A stretch of DNA of 64,000 nt, taken from positions 1,054,001 through 1,118,000 of the forward strand of contig CP114118.1 of the NCBI GenBank assembly GCA_029959195.1, written 5' to 3'. The stretch comes from Dictyophora rubrovolvata (taxonomy: Eukaryota > Basidiomycota > Agaricomycetes > Phallales > Phallaceae). The notes under the pieces are model-generated. The model was not told where the DNA came from, searched no databases, and saw only the letters and a list, made by a program, of their open reading frames with translations. Position numbers and translations under genes: made by a program. Of this stretch, positions 1-13,236 are shown one piece after another (position 1 is the stretch's first letter; every line of letters begins with the position of its first letter).

Positions 1-356
1 TATTAACTGTCGTTCAATAGTGATTAGCTGAGAACATGTAGTACCAGATACAGTTAATAGACTCACATGCTTCCATGTATCGGTCCATACATCGCCTCAA
101 ACACGTCTAAACCAAAAATTAAGAATGTAAGCATAAAACATTTATTCCTTGACAAATGTATGCCGACCTCATCTGAGCTAGAAAGTCCTTTTGCAGAAGG
201 TTTGGTGATGCATCGAGCATAGCACTTTTTGGTCATCGAGTTGAGGAGTTCCTGGGCATTCATCATTGCCATTTCTTGTTTCATTTGAGCCATAAGCCTT
301 TGTTTGATGGATTCCGAGTCCGACCCACGAGATGACGAACCAAGAAAGCTCGACAT
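1..356 (-). CDS. TIM13: Mitochondrial import inner membrane translocase subunit Tim13 (5' part, runs off left edge)
   Basis: This is a small intermembrane-space chaperone that passes hydrophobic precursors to the inner membrane, normally as a hexamer with Tim8. Exon 1 (356-168) encodes a Met/Gln-rich helix ending in the first CX3C motif (KCYARC). After a short intron, exon 2 (106-67) gives the second CX3C followed by the family signature MDRYMEA. A second intron has donor GTGAGT at 66-61, and the last exon starts near base 6 and leaves the window. The twin CX3C pattern and the MDRYME signature are diagnostic of tiny Tims and favour Tim13 over Tim8/9/10. The donor of intron 1 (GTCGGC) is weak, but the phases join cleanly. 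The start ATG at 356 fits the normal length of about 90 residues. Confidence 0.85.
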
Positions 357-918
357 TTTTTGAGAGCGACGTGAGTAGTGGAACGTCTAAGATACTTTTA
401 GTAATGTGTGGTGACGTATCTGTGACAATATACATACAGCACGTGACATGGTTTTCCTCATTTTTTCCTTTAGCTTGAGCGTTGAACGTTAATTTTTAAA
501 CAAATGATGACGATGTCGGAGAAATTATCCGTTTCAACTGAACATTTCAATTCAATGAAGTGGAGTAGTGAATGACTGGCGAAACGTTCAACGAAACAAC
601 TGATGAAACGGCTTGGAAGTGGCCTAGGTCCTGCTCTGACCAGCATTGAATTCGTTGACAATTTATGTTGCTAAAATGCAGGAAATAGGAATGCAAAAGC
701 ACTATTTGACAAGCTGAAGGTACAGACGTATCGGGTTTTTGATAGGCAGTCTCAGTTATTGGTTGAAAAGGGAAATTGAAGCACGTGAAGTAATACCAAG
801 TTTGTGCAAAGTTTCAAGTTGTTTTCATTTCAATAAGATAACGCCATTCATCCTTCCATGTCGAATGTGACATCTTCTATTCTTCGCTCCACCTTTTTTT
901 CCTCCTCTCCACATCATC
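357..918. promoter_or_regulatory. Divergent intergenic region between TIM13 and the MFS gene, with two CACGTG boxes
   Basis: The 560-bp region separates two divergently transcribed genes. It contains CACGTG hexamers at 440-445 and 782-787, which are bHLH-type sites in fungi, and a CT-rich stretch just upstream of the MFS start (about 884-915). I see no convincing coding exon. The function of the boxes is inferred only from motif identity. Confidence 0.35.
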
Positions 919-3719
919 ATGGATGAGGAAAAGCACATGGCCGCTGACAGTAAGGTGTCGGAATCGCACCATATACCTATTACTACCGATGAAACACCGC
1001 TGGAAGAGGGCGTTGACAGGACATATCAGTTGAAGAGTCAGCTCGGTGAGCTATCAGAGTTCAGAGATAAATCATGATGTTTTTGCTGAGTATAAGGGCG
1101 GGGGGGAAAGTAAATGAATGCTTACAGAATGAGTTGAGCCCGTTGACGTTTCTCTTTCGAGTGTTGCTCTTCCTGACACGTTCGTAATTAATAGAATTGG
1201 CTGGGGTCGGTACCAAGTGGCTCTCTTCATCGTATCCGGGTTTGGCTGGGCAGCGGATGGTAAAGTCTTGGAGGGTCTGATTGAACAAACATATACACTA
1301 ACCAAGAGATAACTTTACGATAGAAATATGGCTACAGGGTGATGATCCTTTCCTCCGCTATCAATACTTGCCTAGTGACTTGATAACTTTCAGGACTGTC
1401 TCTCATACTTCCACAAATCACACTAGAAATGAACCCGCCTCATATCGCTTTCGCAACCCTGGCTACGTACACGGGACTGATAGTTGGTGCGACCACTTGG
1501 GTGAGTATATCTTCCAATTCAATTGTGATCAAGGGATTGACCATGCGTTTTCAGGGCGTTTTGGCAGATGCTATAGGCAGACGACTTTCATGGAACGTAA
1601 GTTGGAATTGACCAGCTAACTAGGAGTCTGTTTGCTTCATTGAATGCAGATCACCCTGTTTCTGGCCGGTGTATTTGGCATCGCCGCAGGCGGCGCCAAG
1701 GACTTCATCACCCTATGCGCATTACTGGCTTGCCTAGGCTTTGGCGTTGGAGGAAAGTGAGTGGTCATTGTGAAGAGTCCATTTACCCCCCAACTTATAG
1801 GCCGTTTTTTAAAGCTTACCTGTGGACGGTAAATCCCCTCATGAGCTTCAGATTACACATTTAAACATTTATGATACAGGTGCTTTATACCTTGAGCACA
1901 TACCTCAAAGCCATCAGGTAATGTATATATATATACATTATCGGAGGAAATCTATGCTAATAATGCTAATATGCCAGTGGACGCTGACTTTACTTTCCGT
2001 ATGGTGGGCGTTTGGTCAACTACTCGCATCTCTCATAGGCTGGGGGTTTATTGCAAAATTTTCCTGTCCAAACACTACCGTCCCCGGTCAATGTAAGGCG
2101 GAAGACAACCGCGGCTGGAGGTACACTATGTGAGATTTTCTCAAGCCTTTAACTCCCACCTCTTTGTGCATATACTCAATTTTCTCAGGTTCACATTGTA
2201 AATGTCTTGAATCAGAACATGAAATGTATACTCACAGAGGCTTTTCATTAGAGGTGCACTTACATTTGCAATGTTTATTTGTCGGTACTTCGTCTTCGAT
2301 TTGCGCGAATCCTCCAAGTTTTTGTTGGCCAAAGGCCGAGATGAAGAAGCTATCGAGGTAAGCTGTTAGTGAACGATATCTATTCAGACTTAAATTTAAA
2401 TCAATCAACCTTGTAGACTCTGAAATTCGTTGCCGCCAAAAATGGCAAGACGATTACGTTGACCACTGATAAATTGAAGGAGATTTCTGACAATACATCA
2501 ACTGCCCCAGTAACGAAGACCCAATTGCTCACGAAATCCTTTTCACGCTTTTCTTTGTCAGTTATTTGTTCTTTTCATGAACAAACATGTAATTTAACTC
2601 CCATCAGCTCTCATGTCAAGCCTCTCTTCTCTACCAGACGTTTAGCGATTAACACTAGTCTCACAATTTGGCTCTGGGGGTAAATGGACGGATGTTAAAT
2701 TGCACGGCACCATGCTTATTTCTACTTACCTTAGTTTAATCGGTCTTGCATATCCTCTGTTCAACGCCTTTCTGCCGATTTACCTCACTCGACACAGTGT
2801 AGCGTCCGGAGATAATGTCAATACAACGTATCGGTGCGTTTTATGCATCATTCGGGACTTTCAAATAGTATGAAATATGACGCATATGACCTAGTAACAA
2901 TGCAATCATATCAGTCCTCGCTATCCCCGGCTCTCTTGTAGGCTGCTGGCTCGTGGGATTGTCAAGAAAGGGTATCATCCCAGTTGGGGGGCGAAAGTTT
3001 GCCCTATCTATTTCCACTGCTTTCACTGGAATTTTCCTCTTTTTGTTCACTACGGCAAGAACGGATAGCGCCACGTTAGCCTATTCTTGCATTACTAGCT
3101 TTACTCAGTGAGTCGTTAAGAGCTTCACCTCGAAAATTATTCTCACCTCTCGTCTAGAAACTCGGTGAGTATTCTTTTTATTTTCGTTTAATCTAAAGAT
3201 AGAGTGAAATTCCAAGATGTACGGTGTGGTATGTACTCCCTGAGTTTGATATACACCATTGAATCACCGATCATCCGAAATCCATAGCTATATGCATATA
3301 CACCTGAAGTATTTCCGGCACCTCACCGGTAAAGGGTTTTATTCATTTCACAAAATTTGTCTCAATTATTTTCGACAGTGGAACTGCAGATGCTCTTTGC
3401 TCTGCTTTCAACCGGTATTTACATGTTCCTTCCTGTTTTCAACGTACTGATCCAATGGTATGGAAGACTCACAGGTCTTATGGCACCAATAAGTATGGTC
3501 TTGTTTTTACTTGTCCAAAATTGCCCCCCTCAATGATATTCCCAAGTTGCGACCTACGGAAACGTAAATAGCTCAGTTCCAGTCTTCGTATCGGCATCTT
3601 TATTCATGGTAGCCGCTATATCTGCGTTGCTTTTACCCATCGAGGTATTACATTTCTCCTTTCTCAAATTCATGATATTTCATGTTACTTCATAGACTGC
3701 GGGGAGAGCGGCACTATGA
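919..3719 (+). CDS. Major facilitator superfamily membrane transporter
   Basis: This is a polytopic plasma-membrane transporter of the fungal MFS group that resembles sugar and organic-solute carriers; the substrate is not readable from sequence. It is spread over about ten exons. The N-terminus is hydrophilic (MDEEKH...) and leads to the family phrase IGWGRYQVALF and GFGWAAD at TM1. TM2 to the TM2-3 loop reads NPPHIAF and VLADAIGRRLSWN, which carries the MFS signature. Later pieces include GFGVGGN, the WWAFGQL helix, a large central loop, TIWLWGLIG, and the C-terminal TADALCSAFNR near 3380-3420. The end is ETAGRAAL followed by TGA at 3717-3719. The splice around 1046-1190 is ambiguous (at least two acceptors are possible), so the first residues before TM1 are uncertain. 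The 3' end faces the arrestin gene tail to tail. I see no disabling change. Confidence 0.85.
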
Positions 3720-4042
3720 GCAAAGATGTTTGAGATGAAACGAAATTCATTTTTGTGAATGCTCTCCTTAATGCAAGGAAACAAAATACCCAAGGATAGT
3801 AACGCCATGAATACACGACCCCTTTTGCTTGTGTCTTTGTAATAATACGCCCTTCAAATTGAAACAAGAAAATACAAGTGCTAAATTCTAGACATTACAT
3901 ACAGATACATATAAGTTGTCCAGGGTCATGAATGTCGTCAAGTCGTAAAAACAGAATGCGATGGTATAAGGAGGAAAAAATGCAGTATAATAATTAATAA
4001 AAGAGAACCTATGAGCAGACAGGTGTGTGCGCATAGGTATTA
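3720..4042. other. Convergent 3' intergenic region
   Basis: About 320 bp lies between the stop codons of the MFS gene (+) and the arrestin gene (-). It is AT-rich, with several AATAAA-like stretches suitable for 3'-end formation on either strand. No gene is seen. Confidence 0.5.
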
Positions 4043-7000
4043 TCATGATGCTCCCTGCTGATATTTCTTGATCAAGTCCTTGAGTCTTGCTTGTCCGAAG
4101 TGTACTTCACCTGACTTGACAGCTGAGCTAGCAGACCCGTGACCGCCATTGACAGTCGATGGTTCGAAAACGGTACTGAGGGTCATAGACAACGCAGGAG
4201 GTTTATATTTCGCATCAAGGACCGGCTGAGCAAGCGTAGCGGCACTGGACAATTGAGGCTGTGCATGATACTTATGGACTTGTGCAGGAACAGAAATTCC
4301 TTTAATGGGATCTCGCGACGGTGCTTCTGATGATGAATACAGATTTTCCAATTGGGTATTATGTTCAAGTAGAGCTTTCTGTGCTGCACCAGTGGTTGAT
4401 GTTGATGCTGAGTTAGCCTTAATTTCTCCATCTAGACGTCGCGCCGGTGCCATTGGCCCTTGTCCAGAGATACTGCGAGGAACAGCAGATGCAGGAGTAT
4501 TTGAATCGGCTTCCTTGTTATTGGCTTCAGCTCTAGACGCCCAAATTGCTGCTACAGAAGTGGTGACCCCCCCACGACCTCCTCGAGCAGAGCGTACGTT
4601 GTACTTGGCTTCTGAGTTAGATATAGGAAGAGCCAACTTTCGCTGAGCAGATGCGGGGATAGGTGGAAGCGTATTTTTCACTTCGACCCTTTCCTTCGTC
4701 TGAAGTTTCACGGCAGGGGCAGAAAATGGTGTTGCATTAGATGACTTTTCGGCTGAGAATTCCAAGGAATTAGGCATGACTCTTGGGGCGGATAACGGGT
4801 TGGGTGTTGGTCTGGGTAAATCACGGCGAAGCGCATCAGGTTTAGCTGGTGCGATGGGCAACCCTACTTTCCCTCTGGGTAGTGCGTTCGGCCGTGGATG
4901 TGAGACAGGTTTATTAGACCGTATTACAAGCGTTTCTTCTGCTTTAGTTGTAGCTCCATTTCTTTGCCCGGCTTTGAGAGATGATTTCAATGGAACAGGT
5001 GCATCCAATAAACCGTTAGGCAAAGCACTGGTCACTACATGTTGATCATCAATGTCAAGATTAGAATAAAGGTATCATAGAATTTACCCGTGTCAGACTG
5101 TAGACGAGATGATGGTATTTCTTCAGCCGGTTCAGCGTACAGAGGGACAGGCTTTCTCCTTGGAGATGGCGTTCTGCGTTGCGGTGACACAAGATTCGAA
5201 GCAGTCAGGCCATCATTCAATTTCAATGGTTCCTTCGGAATGTCGGCGTGTTCCGGAAGAACAGGCGATGGAGAAACCACAGGTGACGACGCCCGGAGAT
5301 CCTCCCTTGACTTGTTTTTACCGATTCCGAAAAATTCGAGCACACCATCTATGCTTCTCTTGCGCGGAGGCGCTTTCTTTGGCCCCGCAAGGTGTGTTAC
5401 TGGAGCTGAGTCTGCATGAACTGCGGAAGGTGAGAATGAAGGTAAACCATTGAGCCATGCGGACACACGTCCTTTAGCATCATCTCGCGAGTCAACCGCT
5501 TTCTGAGGCTGCTTCAGCTCGAGCTGTTTCAACGATGCACTCTGCTCTACACCCTGCTTGATCTTCTGGAAAACCGGGGATGGAGGCTTCTGTTCTACGG
5601 GACTTTTATTTCCGCCGTTATCCAGACCGAGAGCCAACTCTGAAATTTGTGATTCCCTGAATTGCCGCGGATGAAGTCGGACAGTACAAGGAGAAGGCGG
5701 GCGCGATTCATTCTTGCCTTGCCTTGCGATTGACTGTTCAGGTTCTGGGCTAGTTGACATATCAGCCAATCCAAGACTGAAGATGGTATGTCGAGTTACT
5801 TCAGGTTTTCGAGTACCAACCTCCTGTAAAAGTCGCCTTTCTAGAGCGTCGAGACCTTCATTACGCTGATTGTATAAGTCGATTGGATTTGGTATGAGTT
5901 GTGTTGATGCATTGGGTTCCTTTTTCGTATCGCGATCGAAAACGTCCAATAGCGATCGATTTTTCTTCGGTTGCGCATTATTGGAAGAAACTGGGAATCC
6001 AGGAGACTCCGTACCCACTTCATTTCGACCCGCTCTTTCGGCTTCTTCCAAACCCCGAAGGACTTCTTCGACCGATTTCTCTTCCGCTCCGGGGGCCACA
6101 TCAACCAACTGCTCCAAAAGGTCCACTCTGTCGCTTTTAGTAGTACCGTTCCCAATCTTTCTTGGAGAATGGCCTACGTAAGTTCGGCTAGGGGAAACGA
6201 CCGGTCTGGGAGAAAATACAGGCAGGTGTCGAGAACTAGTAGCATAGGGACGTAGGGGTATTGAGGGGGGTGGCTGTTTAACCGTCGAAAGTGACGTAGC
6301 TTGGAAACGATGCGACATAGGCGATACTGAGCGGGCACGATTTGGGGTGCGCAGGTGGTGGGCTATACGAGAAGCTCGCTCGCCTTTGCCTTCTGCGGGC
6401 TGACCCACAGATTCGGGCGGCAAATCCTGTAGCTGCGATGGGGCTGGAGGTGTTTCTGGCGAGTCGACCGGTTGAACTTGTGCCGACGGTGAAAGGTGTG
6501 GTTGAATAGACGTCTGTATGAAAGGAGGAGACTGAGGTAGGGTAGGAACGGGAGGGAGCGGTGGTTGATTGCGATTTTCGAAGGGTAACTGAAATGGAGA
6601 ATATGGAGATGCTGACGGAAGTCCGCTCGGCAAGTTGATTTGGTTCTGATAATAAGGATAGTAATAAGGATCTGCACTATTGGGGCGTGCAGGAAAGGCG
6701 AAAGGCAACAGCTGCCCAGGAGGTATTGGTGGTGGTGGTGGAAAATAATATACGCCGGGTAATGGGGATTGTTGAGGAGAATGAGGCGCAACAGGTGAGA
6801 GAGATGTAGGAGACCAAAGACGTACCGCACGAGCATTATGAGGATCTCCAGGATTAAGGACTCGGGGGTGAATAACTGGTTGAGGCGGCGCTTGTTCGTA
6901 GGGCGTGTAAACAGGAGTAGGACTTTGTGTCAGTGCGAGTGTTTGGTTTGTATAAGGTATTGGAGACATTGAGATGACATGAGGGCTTAACATTGGGGAG

Positions 7001-8286
7001 AGTGTGCGAGGACTATGAGAAGGAAGGGGAGAGATACTACGATTGAAGATAGGTTCGGGAGACACTGGTGAAAGATATGCATGGTAATCGTGTGCACCAT
7101 CTTGTGCTAAAGCAGTACGATGTTTGACTTGAATTGGCATTTCGAACGAAATATCTTTGCTAATGAATGGATTGGGATGAGTTTGAGTTAACATCTGAAT
7201 CACAGCTTTTTACCTTCCCAGACCCATTCCAATTTTAACCGATAAATAACACCGTAATTCAAAAAGCGGCTCAATTTGTTTTCGAGTACCATTCTTGTCG
7301 ACGTTGCCTTCTCGAATCCCCCCTTTCACGACCCGGGTAGAACTAGGAGCGGTGAAAACCAAGTTTGCTATACCTTCTGTATATGGCGAAACGCAGTAAT
7401 CAGCACTCCGAAAGGGTTCAGAGAGAAGGGTATCCGTCAGTTGTACCGGTACGGAAGCCCCAGTCCCATGTAAATGAAGTGATCTCGTTAACGTTAATGT
7501 TAATCCAGTGGTCTAGATTAATCATACATTGATCAAAACAGTCACCAATAACACCTCAATAAACAAACGACAAACCTTTTTAGGTGTTTGATTTTTAACA
7601 TATAACTCAAGACAAGCTTTCTCGCCTGTGACAAGCCTGCCGCCAATCAATTTGCCTCGAACATACATCTTTCCACCTTCGCCGACAACTATATGTTCGT
7701 CTAATGTATTCTCCATATCCTGACATTGAACGAGTTCCGCGTTTATGCTGTTCATCAACAGACGATTATCTCCTTTATACGCAACGCCAATACTAACACG
7801 GATCTTGTATTCGATCTTGGCTAGATCGGATGCGAACGAAACTGACGAAGGGGAAGAAACTGGAGTCGGAAACTTGAAAAAAAAGGTTGTTATGCCTTTT
7901 CTTCCAGGGAAATAATCAGCTGGGAAAGAAGGATCTTGTGGTGTAGTATGGTCATAAACAGCATTTGATGGAGGCAGCCCAGGACCTTGAAATATTCGAT
8001 GGGAGTGAACAAAAGCTGTCGCAGCGGTATGATCCCGGGAATTCAATTCTGAGAACTTTCAGATACATCTTCATATTTCCATGCAAGCAAATCCATATAT
8101 ACCCTGAACTCCGAGTAATTCTACGATTATGAGACCGATTCCAACTTCACGTTCAGCTTTGCAGTCAAGCTCCACCTTTCCAGTGATGTCTTGGCCAGCT
8201 ACAAAAAGTGGGCCAGACAAAGTGATGGTTGTCTTCACTTTTGAATGGCTTGTTATTGCATTCATATACGCCGGACCTGTAGCCAT
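4043..8286 (-). CDS. Arrestin-domain protein with long Pro/Ser-rich tail
   Basis: Five exons join in phase: 8286-8103, 8048-7576, 7512-7214, 7159-5088 and 5034-4043, giving 1339 residues. Roughly residues 1-330 are an arrestin fold. The N-domain has SGPLFVAGQDITGKVEL and the loop GPGLPPSNAV. The C-domain has GKLIGGRLV, ELYVKNQTPKK, TGLTLTLTR and a last strand KDISFEMPIQV. The remaining roughly 1000 residues are disordered, very rich in Pro and Ser with many SP/TP sites, a short motif NVRSARGGRGG and a final helix DLIKKYQQ. Fungal arrestins act as adaptors that bring ubiquitin ligases or signalling partners to membrane transporters or receptors. Pal/Rim8-type arrestins act in pH sensing, but I cannot assign this one to that subclass. 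An apparent start at 7203 lies inside intron 3, so the Pro-rich part is not a separate gene. Confidence 0.85.
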
Positions 8287-8567
8287 GTTACCAGCGCCAG
8301 TGCGCCGTCGTCGTCAGCGACGGTGTTGGAGGAAATAGAGTGTGACTTAGTAATGTCACTGTCACAAGCGGCAACAAGGATCCGAACAAACTTTTGTGAA
8401 GACCTGGTGAAACAACGTTTCAACCTTCATATTATATAAATTGTGCCGCTTTGTAAGTGAACTTGTTTTTCGTTTTTTTTTTTTGAGCTTATGAATTTTA
8501 TTTAAAGGAAAGGACTAATTACAGGGATTACAAACAAAGTTCTTCTATCTAAAAAACAAAACCTCTC
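8287..8567. promoter_or_regulatory. Arrestin upstream region
   Basis: This 280-bp gap lies between the 3' end of the pepsin-like gene and the arrestin start; both are on the minus strand. It holds a homopyrimidine run near 8465-8484 and an AT-rich box around 8431-8440. No gene is seen. It must contain both the terminator of one gene and the promoter of the other. Confidence 0.4.
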
Positions 8568-10086
8568 TCAATATCCGTTGTTAGCGAAACCTATCAGTGC
8601 ATTGTCCACGTCCCAAACCGTGTAATAATGTTTCAACAATGATACCCCGATAATACCACCATGAATGTCCGCGCCGCTGATTACTGTCTGACAGATACTC
8701 GGATTGTCGACAAAAGCCCCCGTGTTCAGATCCCTCGATGTAAGTGTAAGGTTAAAGGGTGACCCATGTATCGAGGAGAATGTGAATGTTATAATTGCTC
8801 TCAAAGAAGGCATTTCGTTGCAAGGAATTCCGTAGTATCCATCGGTACCTATTGCTGCGATTTTCGGCGAGATACGAGAATACATAGTCTGAAGAGGTGA
8901 GGTTAGTAGGTTTTTTTCAATATTTGCGAAAAATACTTACCGATGCTAGCTGTTTCCCTACAACGACGCCCGATTCACCTGTATGAAACACAAACTGTTG
9001 ATTCCGGAAAATGTCGGAGTCCATTTCTACACCATTGACGTAGATTTTTGATGCAACGAGTGTCCACCTCTTGTCCGTCGTGTTTGTTTTTATAGCAGGT
9101 ACCCATGTCAAACTTGTACCATTCAATTTGGACTCGTCAACTCCTACACTGAACTCGGCACCTCCAATGCGACTCGGCGTGAGGTACAATCCAAACATGG
9201 CTAGGCAGCCGGGCGATAAGAATATTTTTGATAACCACAAAATCCATTAGTTTACCTGGATAACCCATTTTCCGAATGGCATCGTACACTGCAGAGTTTG
9301 TGTCCAGATTCAGGCCTAAGATGGAGTTATTAATAAAGATAGGTATGTTTTCAATAACCATTCTCACCAAGTATGCCGTCATACGGGTCCAAAAACTGGA
9401 AAGAAGGGTATTTATATTTGCTGCAGTTTCATTCGGACGCATATACTCACAAAGCCAGATGTTTGGTTTGTGACCATTCTAAACGATGATCTGGGAAACC
9501 TTTGACCAAGGAACGTCATCGTATCGGAAACGTGCAAAACATCCATTGATTGAAATGTCTTTGTTTCCGCGTTTCACCAATTCAAAATCCCTTGACAGTT
9601 CGATAAATGAAAGCTCACCACTAATCGATTAAATTATTTTTGCAGACGGACTATACCAAGAAGGGATTGACAGACTTACTCGGACCACCAGCACTAAATC
9701 GAATGGTTGTGTTCTCTCGGGAGTTTTTGAATGTAGAGCTCGCGGTGTAATCGAACAGTCGTTGATTCATACAAGGGATCACACACATTATACCCGGAAT
9801 TTCGATTCCTGATGAGCTCGTATCGAACATAAGATTGAATGTTTGAGGCGGCGTTCCAAACCCCACTCGACCGTAATACCTGAGCGGCATGTATGCTACA
9901 ATAGTCGAGGTTTTAAGCTAAAAGAAAAGCTCACTGCAGATCGGCGCCTTGCAGTAAACCTGCATTATTCAAAGGTTCGCGTATGTGTGTGAAGTTTGAA
10001 GCTCGCACATAATGACCCCGGGAAATGTGAATTAAAGAATAGAGAGAAAAAATGTTACTGGCGATTAATTGAATGGTAAGATACAT
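8568..10086 (-). CDS. Pepsin-family (A1) aspartic protease homologue with a mutated second catalytic motif
   Basis: The gene has seven or eight short exons and reads open to a TGA at 8568. Exon 1 (10086-9935) starts MYLTIQLIAS and looks like a signal sequence. Exon 2 (from 9879) begins YYGRVGFGTPPQTF and holds the first active-site loop as FDTSSSG instead of FDTGSS. Small exons follow with FLDPYDGIL and GLNLDTNSAV, the conserved GILGL region. A long exon (9214-8941) ends in the second loop. There the expected DTG is HTG: the codon is CAT at the place where GAT would give Asp. The last exon ends with the usual pepsin tail (IIGVSLLKHYYTVWD, IGFA). The fold is therefore complete, but the general acid/base pair is broken, so proteolysis is unlikely. 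The junction after exon 2 (near 9670-9570) is the least certain. A catalytically intact relative lies at 44980-46497. Confidence 0.8.
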
Positions 10087-10353
10087 GAGGAGGAGAGCGA
10101 AGAGAACGCAATGGCGTCTAAAGGGTGACTAGCTTGTGCATACGTGACTGCATCAAGCAAACTTCAAGGAACGCGTATTTTGCATTGCGTGTACTCATCC
10201 GCCCCGTTTTATAGGGATCTATTGACATTTTGGGAAATTGATTGAATACGAACGATGAACCTACTCTCCTGAAGTTTAGGACTTCGAATAATAAGAAAGC
10301 CTGCAAATTGAGCATACACGAGATAAATACGTAGTACTCGTAGGGCCTTACTC

Positions 10354-10454
10354 TCGATATCGAGTATTGCCTATACTTAGGGCTCGGCACCGTACCCGTA
10401 TGACCCGTATTTACGGCAGCCGTATTACGGGGTAAGTATAGGCTATACTTACCC
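10354..10454. repeat. Cluster of palindromes and CCCGTAT repeats
   Basis: A perfect 12-bp palindrome (CTCGATATCGAG) lies at about 10354-10365. It is followed by repeated CCCGTAT units at 10395-10410 and a perfect inverted repeat with 11-bp arms (10430-10440 and 10444-10454) around a 3-base loop. CCTATACTTA also occurs just upstream at 10370-10379, echoing the right arm. It may be a small non-autonomous element or a structured transcript region. The boundaries are my estimate. Confidence 0.4.
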
Positions 10455-11825
10455 GCTCGTATTGAAAAACAAATGGCAATGCGGAAATGCGAGATATTAA
10501 GAACAATGGTGCCTCCTCCCGAAAAAGTGTGTCTTTTAAGTTAAAACCGAGTCGGAGGGAATCAGACTAACTTCAGCTTGCCCTGGGATGAACATCCACG
10601 CCAAGTGCAGACAATCTTGCACTGTGTGATATAGAAATACAGGCAGTCTGACTCCAGAAAGCACAGGTACAATTAGAAACTACACAAAAAAGTTCAATGA
10701 AAGGCAAGGCTTTGTTAGTTACATAAGTAACGAACACTGACGATAAGCAGTTTATCGGACGAATTTGTGGCATCATTAACCGGCATGGAACATATTCGAA
10801 TACCAATTTCAATGCTTGAGACTATCCCCTTTTCCCTGTCAACAGATTGAGGGAGTGTATGTTTGAAACTTTGAATGTAGCCATATGGCGAAAGGGTTGA
10901 ATATAGTATATTGAGACTTGGTAAAGTATAATGGAATATTTCTGGGTTATGTCAGACGTATATTTTTTTTTATAAACTTATTAAACTTAATGCCTTTTTT
11001 AGACCGCAAATCACGACCGAGCCATCTATGACCTCATCGTCCCAAACCCTAAAGTTTAAACCCTGAGGCCCAAAATGTAAGAGTCCGAGACGCATCGCAA
11101 GCTAAGGAGATTGCGTTTGTTGTAAACCGCCTTCAAGCTGAAGCCGTTCTTGACGAATCGGAATATTCCAAACAGGAAGTAAATTAAAACAATCCAAATC
11201 GTTGCAATCGCAGTTTCTCTAAAGATAGACAAAGGGCGAATCATGTCCGGTATATAGAAACTATTTCCTCCGCATATTCGGCTGGAACCGGTGTCCATTT
11301 CATTCTTGTCCTTTCTATTTCTTCACTCAAAAATAGAGTGTATATTACGGGTTTCACTAATATTCGGACCCGCCGATCCTTTTGTATATATTATTACTAT
11401 GATCTCCAACTTTCATGTGCACAAATCAACACTTCATCCGTGCCAGGTAGTGCATTGTACAAATACATCCTCATATAGAAAATTCTATACGATTCTTCTC
11501 CTTTTTTCTCATCACTCAACGTCCCTGGCAGTGCACCACCCTAAATATGTGGCTTAAATTATGTTCGAATTCTTGATTTGGAAATGATCCTTTGATAGTC
11601 AGAAATTTTTACCGTTCGGCATTCGCATCCAGACTTCTTTTTCCACTTGGCCTAGTGAAAGGGTGAAGTTTGCCTGCATATAGATAGGAACGTGCACACT
11701 CACGCAGCCTGGCCACGAATGATATCATAGTAGTATGCGTGTAGGTAAGGTACATATTTATCTTTTAGCCGTCTTCGAGAAGACCAAATAGTTACCCCAA
11801 AATCCACCACGGTAACAGGGCATAT

Positions 11826-11837
11826 TATATATAAATA
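11826..11837 (+). promoter_or_regulatory. TATA box of THI4
   Basis: TATATATAAATA sits about 50 bp upstream of the THI4 start codon, with CA-containing candidate start sites just downstream. A strong TATA box fits a highly regulated thiamine gene. Confidence 0.6.
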
Positions 11838-11887
11838 GGGCTCGAGTGATCTATTCATCGCTCAGCAATTTCGCAATCGCTTGAGGA

Positions 11888-13236
<1,349 letters not shown>

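Larger units (their letters stand above)
10087..11887. other. 1.8-kb intergenic region between the pepsin-like gene and THI4
   Basis: No coding exon could be supported. The region contains a cluster of short inverted repeats and CCCGTAT repeats (10354-10454, listed separately), a poly-T at 10962-10971, and the THI4 promoter at the right end. I looked for the CTGAGA and ACCTGAT-type signatures of a fungal TPP riboswitch upstream of THI4 and saw none. Confidence 0.5.

Noticed and set aside
5090-5453. Open frames on the plus strand (109 and 114 codons) within the arrestin tail
   Set aside because: They are antisense shadows of the Pro/Ser-rich exon; no splice sites or protein-like composition.
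7160-7203. ATG at 7203 as start of a separate Pro-rich protein
   Set aside because: It lies inside an intron (GTAAAA at 7213 to ATTAG at 7160). Removing it joins the two halves of an arrestin fold exactly.
9880-9890. ATG at 9890 as start of the pepsin-like protein
   Set aside because: The acceptor CTCAG at 9880 follows this ATG; the real upstream exon encodes a signal-like sequence and joins in phase.
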